This document shows positions 1-5,464 of a stretch of DNA of 5,464 nt, piece by piece. This stretch comes from Deltaproteobacteria bacterium. Its GTDB lineage: Bacteria > Desulfobacterota > Desulfuromonadia > Geobacterales > Pseudopelobacteraceae. The position numbers and the translations under genes were made by a program. The notes below the pieces were generated by a model. It worked only from the letters and a program-made list of their open reading frames with translations, ran no database searches and was not told where the DNA came from. The stretch spans positions 1 to 5,464 of the forward strand of contig JACRCG010000132.1 of NCBI GenBank assembly GCA_016219145.1, written 5' to 3'. The stretch's first letter is position 1. The number at the start of each line of letters is the position of its first letter.

Positions 1-95
<95 letters not shown>

Positions 96-200
96 ATTAC
101 CGAAAGTTTGATTAAACAAACTCAAATCTACTTCTGACAAAAATTCTTACAATCACGTAAAACTGCTATTCGGTTTTCAAAGACCAGATGTCAATCAGGA
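96..200 (-). other. rRNA operon leader (pre-16S 5' spacer)
   Basis: This is the transcribed leader between the predicted rrn start site (about 200) and the mature 16S 5' end. It has no ORF. It contains a boxA-like antitermination motif (separate entry) and a small inverted repeat at 106-117 (GTTTAATCAAAC, a 4-bp stem) just before the mature end. RNase III processing of pre-16S normally needs a stem between this leader and the 16S 3' flank. The 3' flank is outside the window, so the processing site cannot be placed. Confidence 0.7.
173..186 (-). promoter_or_regulatory. boxA-like rRNA antitermination motif
   Basis: The minus strand reads TGGTCTTTGAAAAC about 15-25 nt after the predicted transcription start. 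It resembles the bacterial boxA consensus TGCTCTTT(A/G)A, which binds NusB-NusE and stops Rho from terminating untranslated rRNA transcripts. Its place in the rrn leader supports the call. It differs from the consensus at the third base, and no boxB-like hairpin was identified. Confidence 0.6.
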
Positions 201-206
201 ATCCGG

Positions 207-235
207 AATATACAGATGGAGGGGAGGGGTGTCAA
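207..235 (-). promoter_or_regulatory. rRNA operon sigma-70 promoter
   Basis: On the minus strand a perfect -35 TTGACA (230-235) is followed by a 17-bp spacer (213-229) and a -10 TATATT (207-212, 5 of 6 to TATAAT). The spacer is almost all pyrimidine on that strand. The predicted start is near 200-201, about 105 nt before the mature 16S end, a normal leader length. The downstream discriminator region includes CCGG, in line with the G/C-rich discriminators of rRNA promoters subject to stringent control; that regulation is inferred. Confidence 0.88.
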
Positions 236-257
236 GAAAAAATATCTTTTTTTTTGC
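236..257 (-). promoter_or_regulatory. UP element of the rRNA promoter
   Basis: Immediately upstream of the rrn -35 box the minus strand has an A-tract of nine (247-255) followed by GATATTTTTTC. This resembles the UP-element consensus, an A-tract followed by a T-tract at about -40 to -60, which is bound by the RNA polymerase alpha C-terminal domain and boosts rRNA transcription. The call rests on composition and position. Confidence 0.6.
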
Positions 258-327
258 TGTGCGCAATTTCTACGAAAGAAGCACCGACAGAATATCTCCC
301 GGAAATCACTCATTGATTTAATTTTGT

Positions 328-336
328 TGCTAAAAT
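328..336 (+). promoter_or_regulatory. Candidate extended -10 promoter for the L,D-transpeptidase gene
   Basis: TGCTAAAAT matches an extended -10 (TGn followed by TAAAAT, 5 of 6 to TATAAT). It would start transcription near 343, about 20 nt before the ATG at 363. There is no convincing -35 at 16-18 bp; the nearby TTGATT at 313-318 is only 12 bp away. The region is AT-rich, so chance matches are likely and the call is tentative. It points away from the rrn promoter, and the two starts would be about 140 bp apart. Confidence 0.35.
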
Positions 337-362
337 TCGGGTAGATAGTTTACATAGGAATT

Positions 363-1643
363 ATGAAGCTGACGCTCGTACATAAGACATCTTCTGCCTG
401 CATCACTGCAATTGCAATTTCTGTTATAGTTTTGTTATGCGCCAGGCTATCTACGGCCGACACAAGACTTGACGCAGTCAATGCCGTTTCCGACCTTAGA
501 AAGAATGACCGCTTAGATAAGATGACTGATGAGATGAAAAGCCTGGAAGCCACATTTGCAAAGGCCGAGTTGTACTACCAGTCAAACGACGACGCCAACT
601 CCGAAGAGTACTACCGCCTGACCATCCAAAAAGCGCGCATTTTAGCGGACCATCCGGAGCAATTATTACAGCCGCAGCTTACAAACACCACTCAGACTGA
701 CTCTCTAAAATCCGGTTCATTGCCCACATCAGCCATACCGACGCTCTCAAAACCGGCATCTCAACCCGAGTGGACAGATCCCGCCAACAAAAAGGAAGCC
801 AGGACAGTTGAAGAGGAGATTCTGTCTGAAAAGCTTGTAGGAACTGCCAGCGCCTATACTGTAGTGAGCGGCGACACGCTCCGGCTCGTAGCTGCCAAAT
901 TGGGCGTCAGCAGGCAGCATCTTTTCAGAATGAACAAACTCGATGCAAAGGCCACATTGAAGATCGGCCAGAAGCTGAAATACAACAATCGCAAGATCAT
1001 CCCGTTACGGCTTCGCGAGGGAATTGTTGTCAACATACCTGATCGGACTCTCTACTACTTCCAGCAGGGCAAGCTGGTAAGATCAATTCCAGTGGCCCTC
1101 GGCACGGCAACAAAAAATGAGAAATACATCTGGCAGACACCGACCGGGAAATTCAAGGTAACCTCCAAACAGGAAGATCCGACCTGGTTTGTCCCTCCTT
1201 CGATTCAAGCCGAGATGGAAGATGAGGGCAAGGAGGTCATCACAAGCGTGCCGCCCGGGCCTGACAATCCTTTGGGAAAATATGCCATCAAGACTTCTAT
1301 CCCCGGCATCCTGATCCACAGCACCATAAAACCATGGTCAATATACAGCTTTGCCAGCCACGGCTGTATCAGGGTATACCCGGCCCATATGGAAGAGTTT
1401 TTCAAAGAGGTCAAGATAAACACTGCGGGCGAGATCATTTACCAACCGGTCAAGCTGGCAGTGACCGAAGAAGGGCGGGTGTTTCTGGAAGTACACCAGG
1501 ATGTGTACGGCAAGAGCAGCGGCTTGGCTGCAGAGGCAAAAAGACTTGTCGAAAAAAATCAGCTCGTGGACCGGATTGACTGGAAAAAATTCGAGGCCGT
1601 TGTAAAGCAGAAACTCGGAATCGCCGAGGACATAACAATGTGA
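363..1643 (+). CDS. Exported LysM domain L,D-transpeptidase (YkuD/ErfK/YbiS family)
   Basis: This 426-aa protein is a cysteine L,D-transpeptidase expected to act in the periplasm on peptidoglycan. Such enzymes make 3-3 crosslinks between diaminopimelate residues or link proteins to the wall; which one applies here cannot be read from sequence. Residues 1-32 look like a signal peptide, with a hydrophobic core at about 12-28 and a likely cut after STA. Residues 40-95 are helical and TPR-like, and 100-145 form a Ser/Thr/Pro-rich linker. A LysM peptidoglycan-binding domain lies at about 164-207 (YTVVSGDTL to IGQKLKY). The YkuD domain, about 220-362, has the catalytic motif SHGCIRV at 332-338 (nucleophile Cys335, His333) and the upstream His319. 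A C-terminal extension of about 60 residues follows, as in ErfK/YbiS relatives. The start has AGGAA 3-7 nt upstream of the ATG, a close but usable spacing. The gene is divergent from the rRNA operon and convergent with the PBP gene. Confidence 0.93.
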   Translation: MKLTLVHKTSSACITAIAISVIVLLCARLSTADTRLDAVNAVSDLRKNDRLDKMTDEMKSLEATFAKAELYYQSNDDANSEEYYRLTIQKARILADHPEQLLQPQLTNTTQTDSLKSGSLPTSAIPTLSKPASQPEWTDPANKKEARTVEEEILSEKLVGTASAYTVVSGDTLRLVAAKLGVSRQHLFRMNKLDAKATLKIGQKLKYNNRKIIPLRLREGIVVNIPDRTLYYFQQGKLVRSIPVALGTATKNEKYIWQTPTGKFKVTSKQEDPTWFVPPSIQAEMEDEGKEVITSVPPGPDNPLGKYAIKTSIPGILIHSTIKPWSIYSFASHGCIRVYPAHMEEFFKEVKINTAGEIIYQPVKLAVTEEGRVFLEVHQDVYGKSSGLAAEAKRLVEKNQLVDRIDWKKFEAVVKQKLGIAEDITM

Positions 1644-1667
1644 CCTTTTAAAGCCCGAATCGACAAT

Positions 1668-1709
1668 AACTACGAGACCTCCAGGGTGAACCTTGGGGGT
1701 CTCGTAGTT
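1668..1709. terminator. Hairpin between convergent genes, probable bidirectional terminator
   Basis: AACTACGAGACC (1668-1679) and GGTCTCGTAGTT (1698-1709) form a perfect 12-bp stem. The inner 18 bases continue pairing for about seven more pairs, two of them G-T, and close on a TGAA loop. It starts 24 bp after the transpeptidase stop and ends 11 bp before the PBP stop, so it would end both transcripts. The U-tracts are short: GTTT on the plus strand and GTTATTGT on the minus strand. Termination could therefore be incomplete, or the hairpin may mainly protect the 3' ends. Confidence 0.75.
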
Positions 1710-1720
1710 TCAGGTCTGGA

Positions 1721-4033
1721 TCAGTCGTAGGAGGAGGGCTCCGTACCTCTGATGAAACATTCCATTACAGCGCCGGGAGAGCCTTCTCTGGCCAGCTTTC
1801 CACTCCTCTGATTTATCAGGACAAAAGAGACATTTTCCGGGGCTTCGAAATCCTCACGCGGCAGCGAAAGAACTGCCGCCTGCATAAAATCACCCCAGAT
1901 CGGCGCAGCAGCCTGTCCGCCAGACCCTCCCGCACCGAGGGAGCGCTCCTGATCGTAGCCGACCCATACGCCTGTGACCAACTGAGGAATGTAGCCGATA
2001 AACCAGGCGTCCTTTGCTTCATTGGTGGTACCGGTCTTGCCGGCCACCGGACGACCTATGACCGATGCGCGGTGACCGGTACCACTGGAAACGACACTCT
2101 GCATGAGATTTGTGATCACATAAGCGGTTTCGGGAGGAATGACCGGGACAGGGACCGTCGGCAGCGTTTCCTGGAGTACAACCCCGTCGATGTCGGTTAC
2201 CCTGTTGATGAAATTCGTGCTCGTCAGCACTCCTTTATTGGCAAAAACTGTATAAGCCGCCGTCAGTTCAAAGGGTGATATGGTGGCAGCGCCAAGCGCC
2301 AACGCCAGATTGGCCGGTATCGGCGAAACAAAGCCGAGCCTTTTGGCGTAGTCCGAGGCGTACTGGGCTCCAATCTGCTCCAGTATTTTTACACTGACAA
2401 TATTGACAGAATGAGTCAGCGCCTCGCGCATCGTGACCGGACCACGGAAAGCATTGTCATAGTTTTTGGGTGTCCAGGTGCCTCCGGCGCCATCCGGATA
2501 GCCGACCTCGGAATCTTCTATGATCGTGGCCGGCGTCAGGCCTTTGTCAAGCGCAGCGGCATAAATTATAGGCTTGAAAGCCGAACCGGCATTGCGTTTG
2601 GCCTGGATGGCCCGGTTAAACTGGCTCTTTCTGAAATCATAACCGCCAACCATGGCCTTGACGCCACCGGTACGCGGATCGATTGATACAAGAGCAGCCT
2701 GCACATCCGGCGTCTGGTCAAGGGCGAACTGTGCGCCCTCCTTTTCAATGTCGGGTGAAACCACCGAAACTTCTATAACGGAACCGAGCGTCAGGCTTTT
2801 ATTGCCCTTTTCCGGCTTGCCATAACTGTTGATCATGCCAACCTTGCCGGCCCAGGACATATTCTTGCGCGACAGCACCCCGTTGCGATCACCGACCCTG
2901 ACGATAGCGTCACCCTTTGCCGGATTGAATCCGACCACCACGCCCTGATAGGTTTCTCCGTTCTTGAGTGTCGCAGAGTCAATATTGTCTTCAACCTTTG
3001 TGCAGAAAGCATCAACTTCCGTATCTTTTAAAAACCTGGACGGACCGCGGAAACCCTGACGCTTGTCAACCTCCTTGAGGCCTCGGCGCAGACTATCATA
3101 AGCAGCCCTCTGCATATCGGCGTTCATGGTGGTATATATCTTCAGACCCCCCTTATACAGCAGGTCTTCACCAAATTTTTCCTCCAGCTGAATACGTAGG
3201 TATTCCAGATAGTAGGCCGACTGGTTGTTATTAACTTTTTTAAGAGGATTCAGGATAATCGGCATTTTTTTGGCGTGATCGGCTTCTGCCGGCGTAATGT
3301 ACCCTTCCTTGGCCATCCGCTCCAGAACGTAGCTCTGCCGCTCACGAGCCTTGTCAAGATGCTTGATGGGGGAATAGGTGTTGGGCGCCTTGGGAAGTCC
3401 GGCCAGCATGGCGATCTCTCCAAGATTAAGCTGATCGACATTCTTGCCGAAGTAGGCCTCTGAGGCCGCCTGAACGCCATATGAGCCGGCTCCCAGATAA
3501 ATCTGATTCAGGTAGAGATAGAGAATCTCATCCTTGGAAAGTTTTTCCTCCATTCTCTTGGCCAGAATGGCCTCCTTGATCTTGCGGGAAAACTTTTTTT
3601 CCGGGGTCAGCAGCATCGACTTGGTTACCTGCTGTGTAATGGTGGAGGCGCCCTCCTTCTTTCGCATGGATATGACATTTTTCAGCGCCGCACGCAGAAT
3701 GCCGAAATAATCGATGCCTTTATGGGAGTAGAAGTTGGCATCTTCGGCCGAAACAAAGGCCTGAATCAGCTTGCGCGGCATCTTGTTGACCGGAACCACG
3801 ATGCGGCGCTCCAGATAAAACTCACCTACCAGTACGCCGTCGTCACCAAAGACCTGCGACACGATGGGGGGCTTGTAATCAGCCAGACGATCGATCCTTG
3901 GAAGTCTTGCCAGAAGATAAAAAAGATAGCCGGATATCCCCAGAAAGGCTACGACTCCCAATGTGACGGCAAACAGCAGCAGGGATGAGAGAAAACCATT
4001 CCCCCCTGAAGACGCAGGTGCTTTCCTGTCCAT
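1721..4033 (-). CDS. mrcA: Class A penicillin-binding protein 1A (bifunctional glycosyltransferase/transpeptidase)
   Basis: This 770-aa inner-membrane enzyme polymerises lipid II into glycan strands and crosslinks the stem peptides (4-3 bonds) on the periplasmic side. Residues 1-13 are cytoplasmic and about 14-42 form the membrane anchor. The GT51 domain (about 60-235) shows EDANFYSHKGID at 97-108 with catalytic Glu97, GASTITQQ at 128-135, RKIKEAILAKRMEEKLSK at 150-167 and LYLNQIYLG at 173-181. A PBP1A-type OB-fold-like insert occupies about 330-440. The transpeptidase domain has all three motifs: SAFK at 484-487 (acyl-ester Ser484), SVN at 542-544 and KTG at 666-668. Length and order are typical of PBP1A, and nothing is broken. 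I chose the ATG at 4033 because AAGGGAAGG (4042-4050) lies 8 nt upstream. An in-frame TTG at 4057 would add eight residues but places that Shine-Dalgarno sequence inside the gene. The symbol mrcA (ponA in some species) follows the family. Confidence 0.95.
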   Translation of the reverse strand: MDRKAPASSGGNGFLSSLLLFAVTLGVVAFLGISGYLFYLLARLPRIDRLADYKPPIVSQVFGDDGVLVGEFYLERRIVVPVNKMPRKLIQAFVSAEDANFYSHKGIDYFGILRAALKNVISMRKKEGASTITQQVTKSMLLTPEKKFSRKIKEAILAKRMEEKLSKDEILYLYLNQIYLGAGSYGVQAASEAYFGKNVDQLNLGEIAMLAGLPKAPNTYSPIKHLDKARERQSYVLERMAKEGYITPAEADHAKKMPIILNPLKKVNNNQSAYYLEYLRIQLEEKFGEDLLYKGGLKIYTTMNADMQRAAYDSLRRGLKEVDKRQGFRGPSRFLKDTEVDAFCTKVEDNIDSATLKNGETYQGVVVGFNPAKGDAIVRVGDRNGVLSRKNMSWAGKVGMINSYGKPEKGNKSLTLGSVIEVSVVSPDIEKEGAQFALDQTPDVQAALVSIDPRTGGVKAMVGGYDFRKSQFNRAIQAKRNAGSAFKPIIYAAALDKGLTPATIIEDSEVGYPDGAGGTWTPKNYDNAFRGPVTMREALTHSVNIVSVKILEQIGAQYASDYAKRLGFVSPIPANLALALGAATISPFELTAAYTVFANKGVLTSTNFINRVTDIDGVVLQETLPTVPVPVIPPETAYVITNLMQSVVSSGTGHRASVIGRPVAGKTGTTNEAKDAWFIGYIPQLVTGVWVGYDQERSLGAGGSGGQAAAPIWGDFMQAAVLSLPREDFEAPENVSFVLINQRSGKLAREGSPGAVMECFIRGTEPSSYD

Positions 4034-4041
4034 ACTGACAA

Positions 4042-4050
4042 CCTTCCCTT
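4042..4050 (-). promoter_or_regulatory. Ribosome binding site that fixes the PBP1A start
   Basis: AAGGGAAGG on the minus strand lies 8 nt before the ATG at 4033, ideal Shine-Dalgarno spacing. It decides between this ATG and the upstream in-frame TTG at 4057, which has only AATTCGGAATT-type sequence before it. Confidence 0.7.
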
Positions 4051-4095
4051 GAATCAAATTCCGAATTCAGCCCGGCAACGGCTTCATATCCGAGC

Positions 4096-4123
4096 AAAAT
4101 AGCATATCACTTCAGGAATTCAA
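4096..4123 (-). promoter_or_regulatory. Candidate promoter for the PBP1A gene
   Basis: On the minus strand TTGAAT (4118-4123, 4 of 6 to TTGACA) is followed by a 16-bp spacer and TATTTT (4096-4101, 4 of 6). A TGC directly before the hexamer gives an extended -10 that may make up for the weak boxes. The predicted start is near 4089, giving a 5' UTR of about 55 nt before the ATG at 4033. It is the best candidate I find upstream of this gene, but of moderate quality. Confidence 0.45.
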
Positions 4124-4130
4124 GCTTAAT

Positions 4131-4150
4131 CAGACCGAGACAGACCGAGA
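4131..4150. repeat. Perfect 10-bp tandem direct repeat
   Basis: CAGACCGAGA occurs twice back to back (4131-4140 and 4141-4150), and the next two bases, CA, start a third copy. It lies between the -35 boxes of the two divergent promoters (4118-4123 minus, 4159-4164 plus). The period is close to one helical turn, as in direct-repeat operators of OmpR/PhoB-type response regulators. A chance duplication is equally possible. Confidence 0.8.
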
Positions 4151-4158
4151 CATAATCC

Positions 4159-4186
4159 TTGCCAACTCAACATGAGTGGCTATAAT
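4159..4186 (+). promoter_or_regulatory. Sigma-70 promoter of the haem-sensor gene
   Basis: TTGCCA (4159-4164, 5 of 6 to the -35 consensus) is followed by a 16-bp spacer and a perfect TATAAT (4181-4186). The predicted start is near 4193, leaving a 5' UTR of about 58 nt before the ATG at 4252. No riboswitch fold was recognised in that UTR. This is the strongest protein-gene promoter in the window. Confidence 0.75.
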
Positions 4187-4251
4187 CACAATGCAAACGA
4201 ACCGTTTCTGATTACCACCCGGCAAGCAGCGCCGAGGGCACGGGGAGCATC

Positions 4252-5463
4252 ATGAACATTTTTTCCAGCCGCAGCGTGTCCGCGACTTTCAACCTGATTT
4301 CATCCCTGCTGCTGGTCGTACTGTTCCTGGCGCTGGCGTACAACAGCTATCGCCGCGAGCAGGAATTGATCCTGAAAGGGGCCGTTGACAATGCCCGCAC
4401 TATCTCCAGGCAGATCATTGAAACCCGTGACTATCTCTCCAAGCGGGTAACCAGTGAGCCGGAGCGCAATCAATCCCTCATTCCGCAGGTGGCAGCCAGT
4501 CAGATAGCCCAACAGTTGACAAACGGTTCAAACTACTATGTACGCCAGGTTTCTTTGCGCTACAGAAACCTCGACAACCGTCCGGACGATTTTGAAACTG
4601 CGCAACTGAATCTGTTTAAAACCGGTAAGCCGGAGGAGGTCTGGCAGGTTGCCGCAAAAGCGGGCCGTAAATCGTTGCGCTACCTGCTGCCGATGCTGGC
4701 TGACCGTTCCTGCCTGAACTGCCACGGCAGCTATGAAAGCGCGCCGGGCTATATCCAGGCCCGCTTTCCAAAAGGTCATTTTTCTTACGGCTATAAAGTC
4801 GGAGAGATGATCGGGGCCATATCTGTGGCGGTGCCGATGGATGATCTCTACCGGCAGGTCAGGCATAATCTGAAACGGGATCTGATCTACGACGGCATTG
4901 TGCTGCTCATTTTCATCCTGTTGTCAGCCTGGCTGCTGCACAGAAGCATTATTTCACCCGTCAAGACCGTTGCCGGAAGCATTTCGGAGGTCGCCCGCAC
5001 CGGAAACTTCAGCGAGCGGGTCGAGTTGAAGCGCACAGATGAAATCGGGGAACTGATCGATTCATTCAATCTGCTTATGGCCGAACTTGAGCACAAGACC
5101 AGACAGCGGGCGGAATCCGAAGAGCGTTATCGCAACTTCATCGAAATAGCGCAATCTCCCATAGTCACCTTCATGTCCGACGGCAAGATTGTCATCTCTA
5201 ACCAGAAAGCGGAGACCCTGTTCGGCCTGAACAAGGAAGAGCTGCTCGGGCAGAGCCTCTTCGACTTCATGCTGGAGGGAGAACAGATGAGAAGAGCGAT
5301 AGCAGACTATTTTTCAGTGGGCAGCAGCGAACTGATCGGCACCACCACTCGCCAGAAAATGCGCGACGTGTGCGGAAAACCCTTTGATGTAGACATGGTC
5401 ATATCGGTATCCCAGGCCGAACAGAGCCAGATGTTCAGTGCCATTCTGCGAACTGCAAAATGA
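4252..5463 (+). CDS. Membrane sensor: DUF3365 haem-c domain, HAMP and PAS, no output domain
   Basis: This 403-aa inner-membrane sensor has a hydrophobic helix at about 11-31 and a periplasmic domain at about 35-205. That domain contains CLNCH at 154-158, a CxxCH site for covalent haem c, in the setting typical of DUF3365/Tll0287-like domains (YLLPMLADRSCLNCHG). A second membrane helix lies at about 211-229. A HAMP domain follows at about 230-283 (SPV near 235, TDEIGELIDSFN at 262-273), then a short coiled linker and a PAS domain at about 290-400 (YRNFIEIAQSPIVTF, LFGLNKEELLGQS). The layout suggests sensing redox state or a haem ligand outside and passing the signal inward. No histidine kinase, GGDEF, EAL or methyl-accepting domain follows, so the effector is missing or encoded separately. 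GGGGAG ends 4 nt before the ATG. The stop TGA (5461-5463) overlaps an ATG at 5460-5462. Ligand and output are unknown. Confidence 0.88.
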   Translation: MNIFSSRSVSATFNLISSLLLVVLFLALAYNSYRREQELILKGAVDNARTISRQIIETRDYLSKRVTSEPERNQSLIPQVAASQIAQQLTNGSNYYVRQVSLRYRNLDNRPDDFETAQLNLFKTGKPEEVWQVAAKAGRKSLRYLLPMLADRSCLNCHGSYESAPGYIQARFPKGHFSYGYKVGEMIGAISVAVPMDDLYRQVRHNLKRDLIYDGIVLLIFILLSAWLLHRSIISPVKTVAGSISEVARTGNFSERVELKRTDEIGELIDSFNLLMAELEHKTRQRAESEERYRNFIEIAQSPIVTFMSDGKIVISNQKAETLFGLNKEELLGQSLFDFMLEGEQMRRAIADYFSVGSSELIGTTTRQKMRDVCGKPFDVDMVISVSQAEQSQMFSAILRTAK

Positions 5464-5464
5464 T

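Noticed and set aside
189..194. A second TTGACA on the minus strand in the rrn leader, possibly a second -35 box.
   Set aside because: At 17 bp spacing the -10 would be GAATAG, a very poor match, and the box lies downstream of the strong promoter, close to boxA.
313..336. TTGATT with TAAAAT as a standard -35/-10 pair for the transpeptidase gene.
   Set aside because: The spacer would be only 12 bp. An extended -10 without a -35 is the more plausible reading. A sigma-54 site was also considered because of TTGC at 327-330, but there is no GG at the required distance.
384..452. Possible lipobox in the transpeptidase signal peptide (VLLC with Cys26).
   Set aside because: The residue before Cys is Leu, not Gly/Ala/Ser, so it does not fit the lipobox; a signal peptidase I site after STA is more likely.
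2710..3050. The roughly 110-residue segment between the GT51 and transpeptidase domains as an unusual insertion.
   Set aside because: PBP1A proteins normally carry an OB-fold-like insert here, so this is ordinary family architecture.
4187..4251. Possible GEMM (cyclic dinucleotide) riboswitch in the haem-sensor 5' UTR, suggested by GCAAACGAACC and the likely Geobacter-type host.
   Set aside because: The GACGCAAAGCC-type core and the second conserved helix are absent, and no terminator-like stem follows.
4528..4866. A 112-codon open frame on the minus strand.
   Set aside because: It lies wholly antisense to the haem-sensor gene and its translation has no recognisable domain. Other open frames of 60-91 codons inside the transpeptidase and PBP genes were dropped for the same reason.

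Overview
The window looks like chromosomal DNA from a Gram-negative deltaproteobacterium, most likely Geobacter or a relative (Desulfuromonadales/Geobacterales). Three things point this way. The 5' end of a 16S rRNA gene on the minus strand has a start and first variable loop that fit that group. The leader boxA-like motif is of a familiar bacterial type. The last gene is a membrane sensor with a periplasmic CxxCH haem-c motif, a kind of protein common in these cytochrome-rich bacteria. The genus is an inference, because only about 95 bases of 16S are present.

Layout. Positions 1-95 hold the 16S rRNA 5' end, reading leftward out of the window. Positions 96-260 hold its leader and a very good sigma-70 promoter with an A-tract UP element. 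Divergent from it, 363-1643 (+) encodes an exported LysM plus L,D-transpeptidase (YkuD) protein. A long perfect-stem hairpin at 1668-1709 separates it from the convergent gene at 1721-4033 (-), a full-length bifunctional class A penicillin-binding protein of the PBP1A type. A divergent promoter region at about 4034-4251 contains a good sigma-70 promoter for the next gene, a weaker extended -10 candidate for the PBP gene, and a 10-bp tandem repeat between the two. The last gene, 4252-5463 (+), encodes a membrane protein with a DUF3365/Tll0287-like haem-c sensor domain, HAMP and PAS, and no output domain. Its stop codon overlaps a possible ATG in an ATGA arrangement at the window edge.

How they work together. 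The two central genes both build peptidoglycan. The PBP polymerises glycan and makes 4-3 crosslinks, and the L,D-transpeptidase makes 3-3 crosslinks or attaches proteins to the wall. They are convergent, so they are not one operon. The sensor probably belongs to a signalling unit that continues beyond the right edge. I see no mobile element, CRISPR array, tRNA or clearly novel multi-gene system. The most open questions are the haem sensor without an effector and the tandem repeat in the divergent promoter region.
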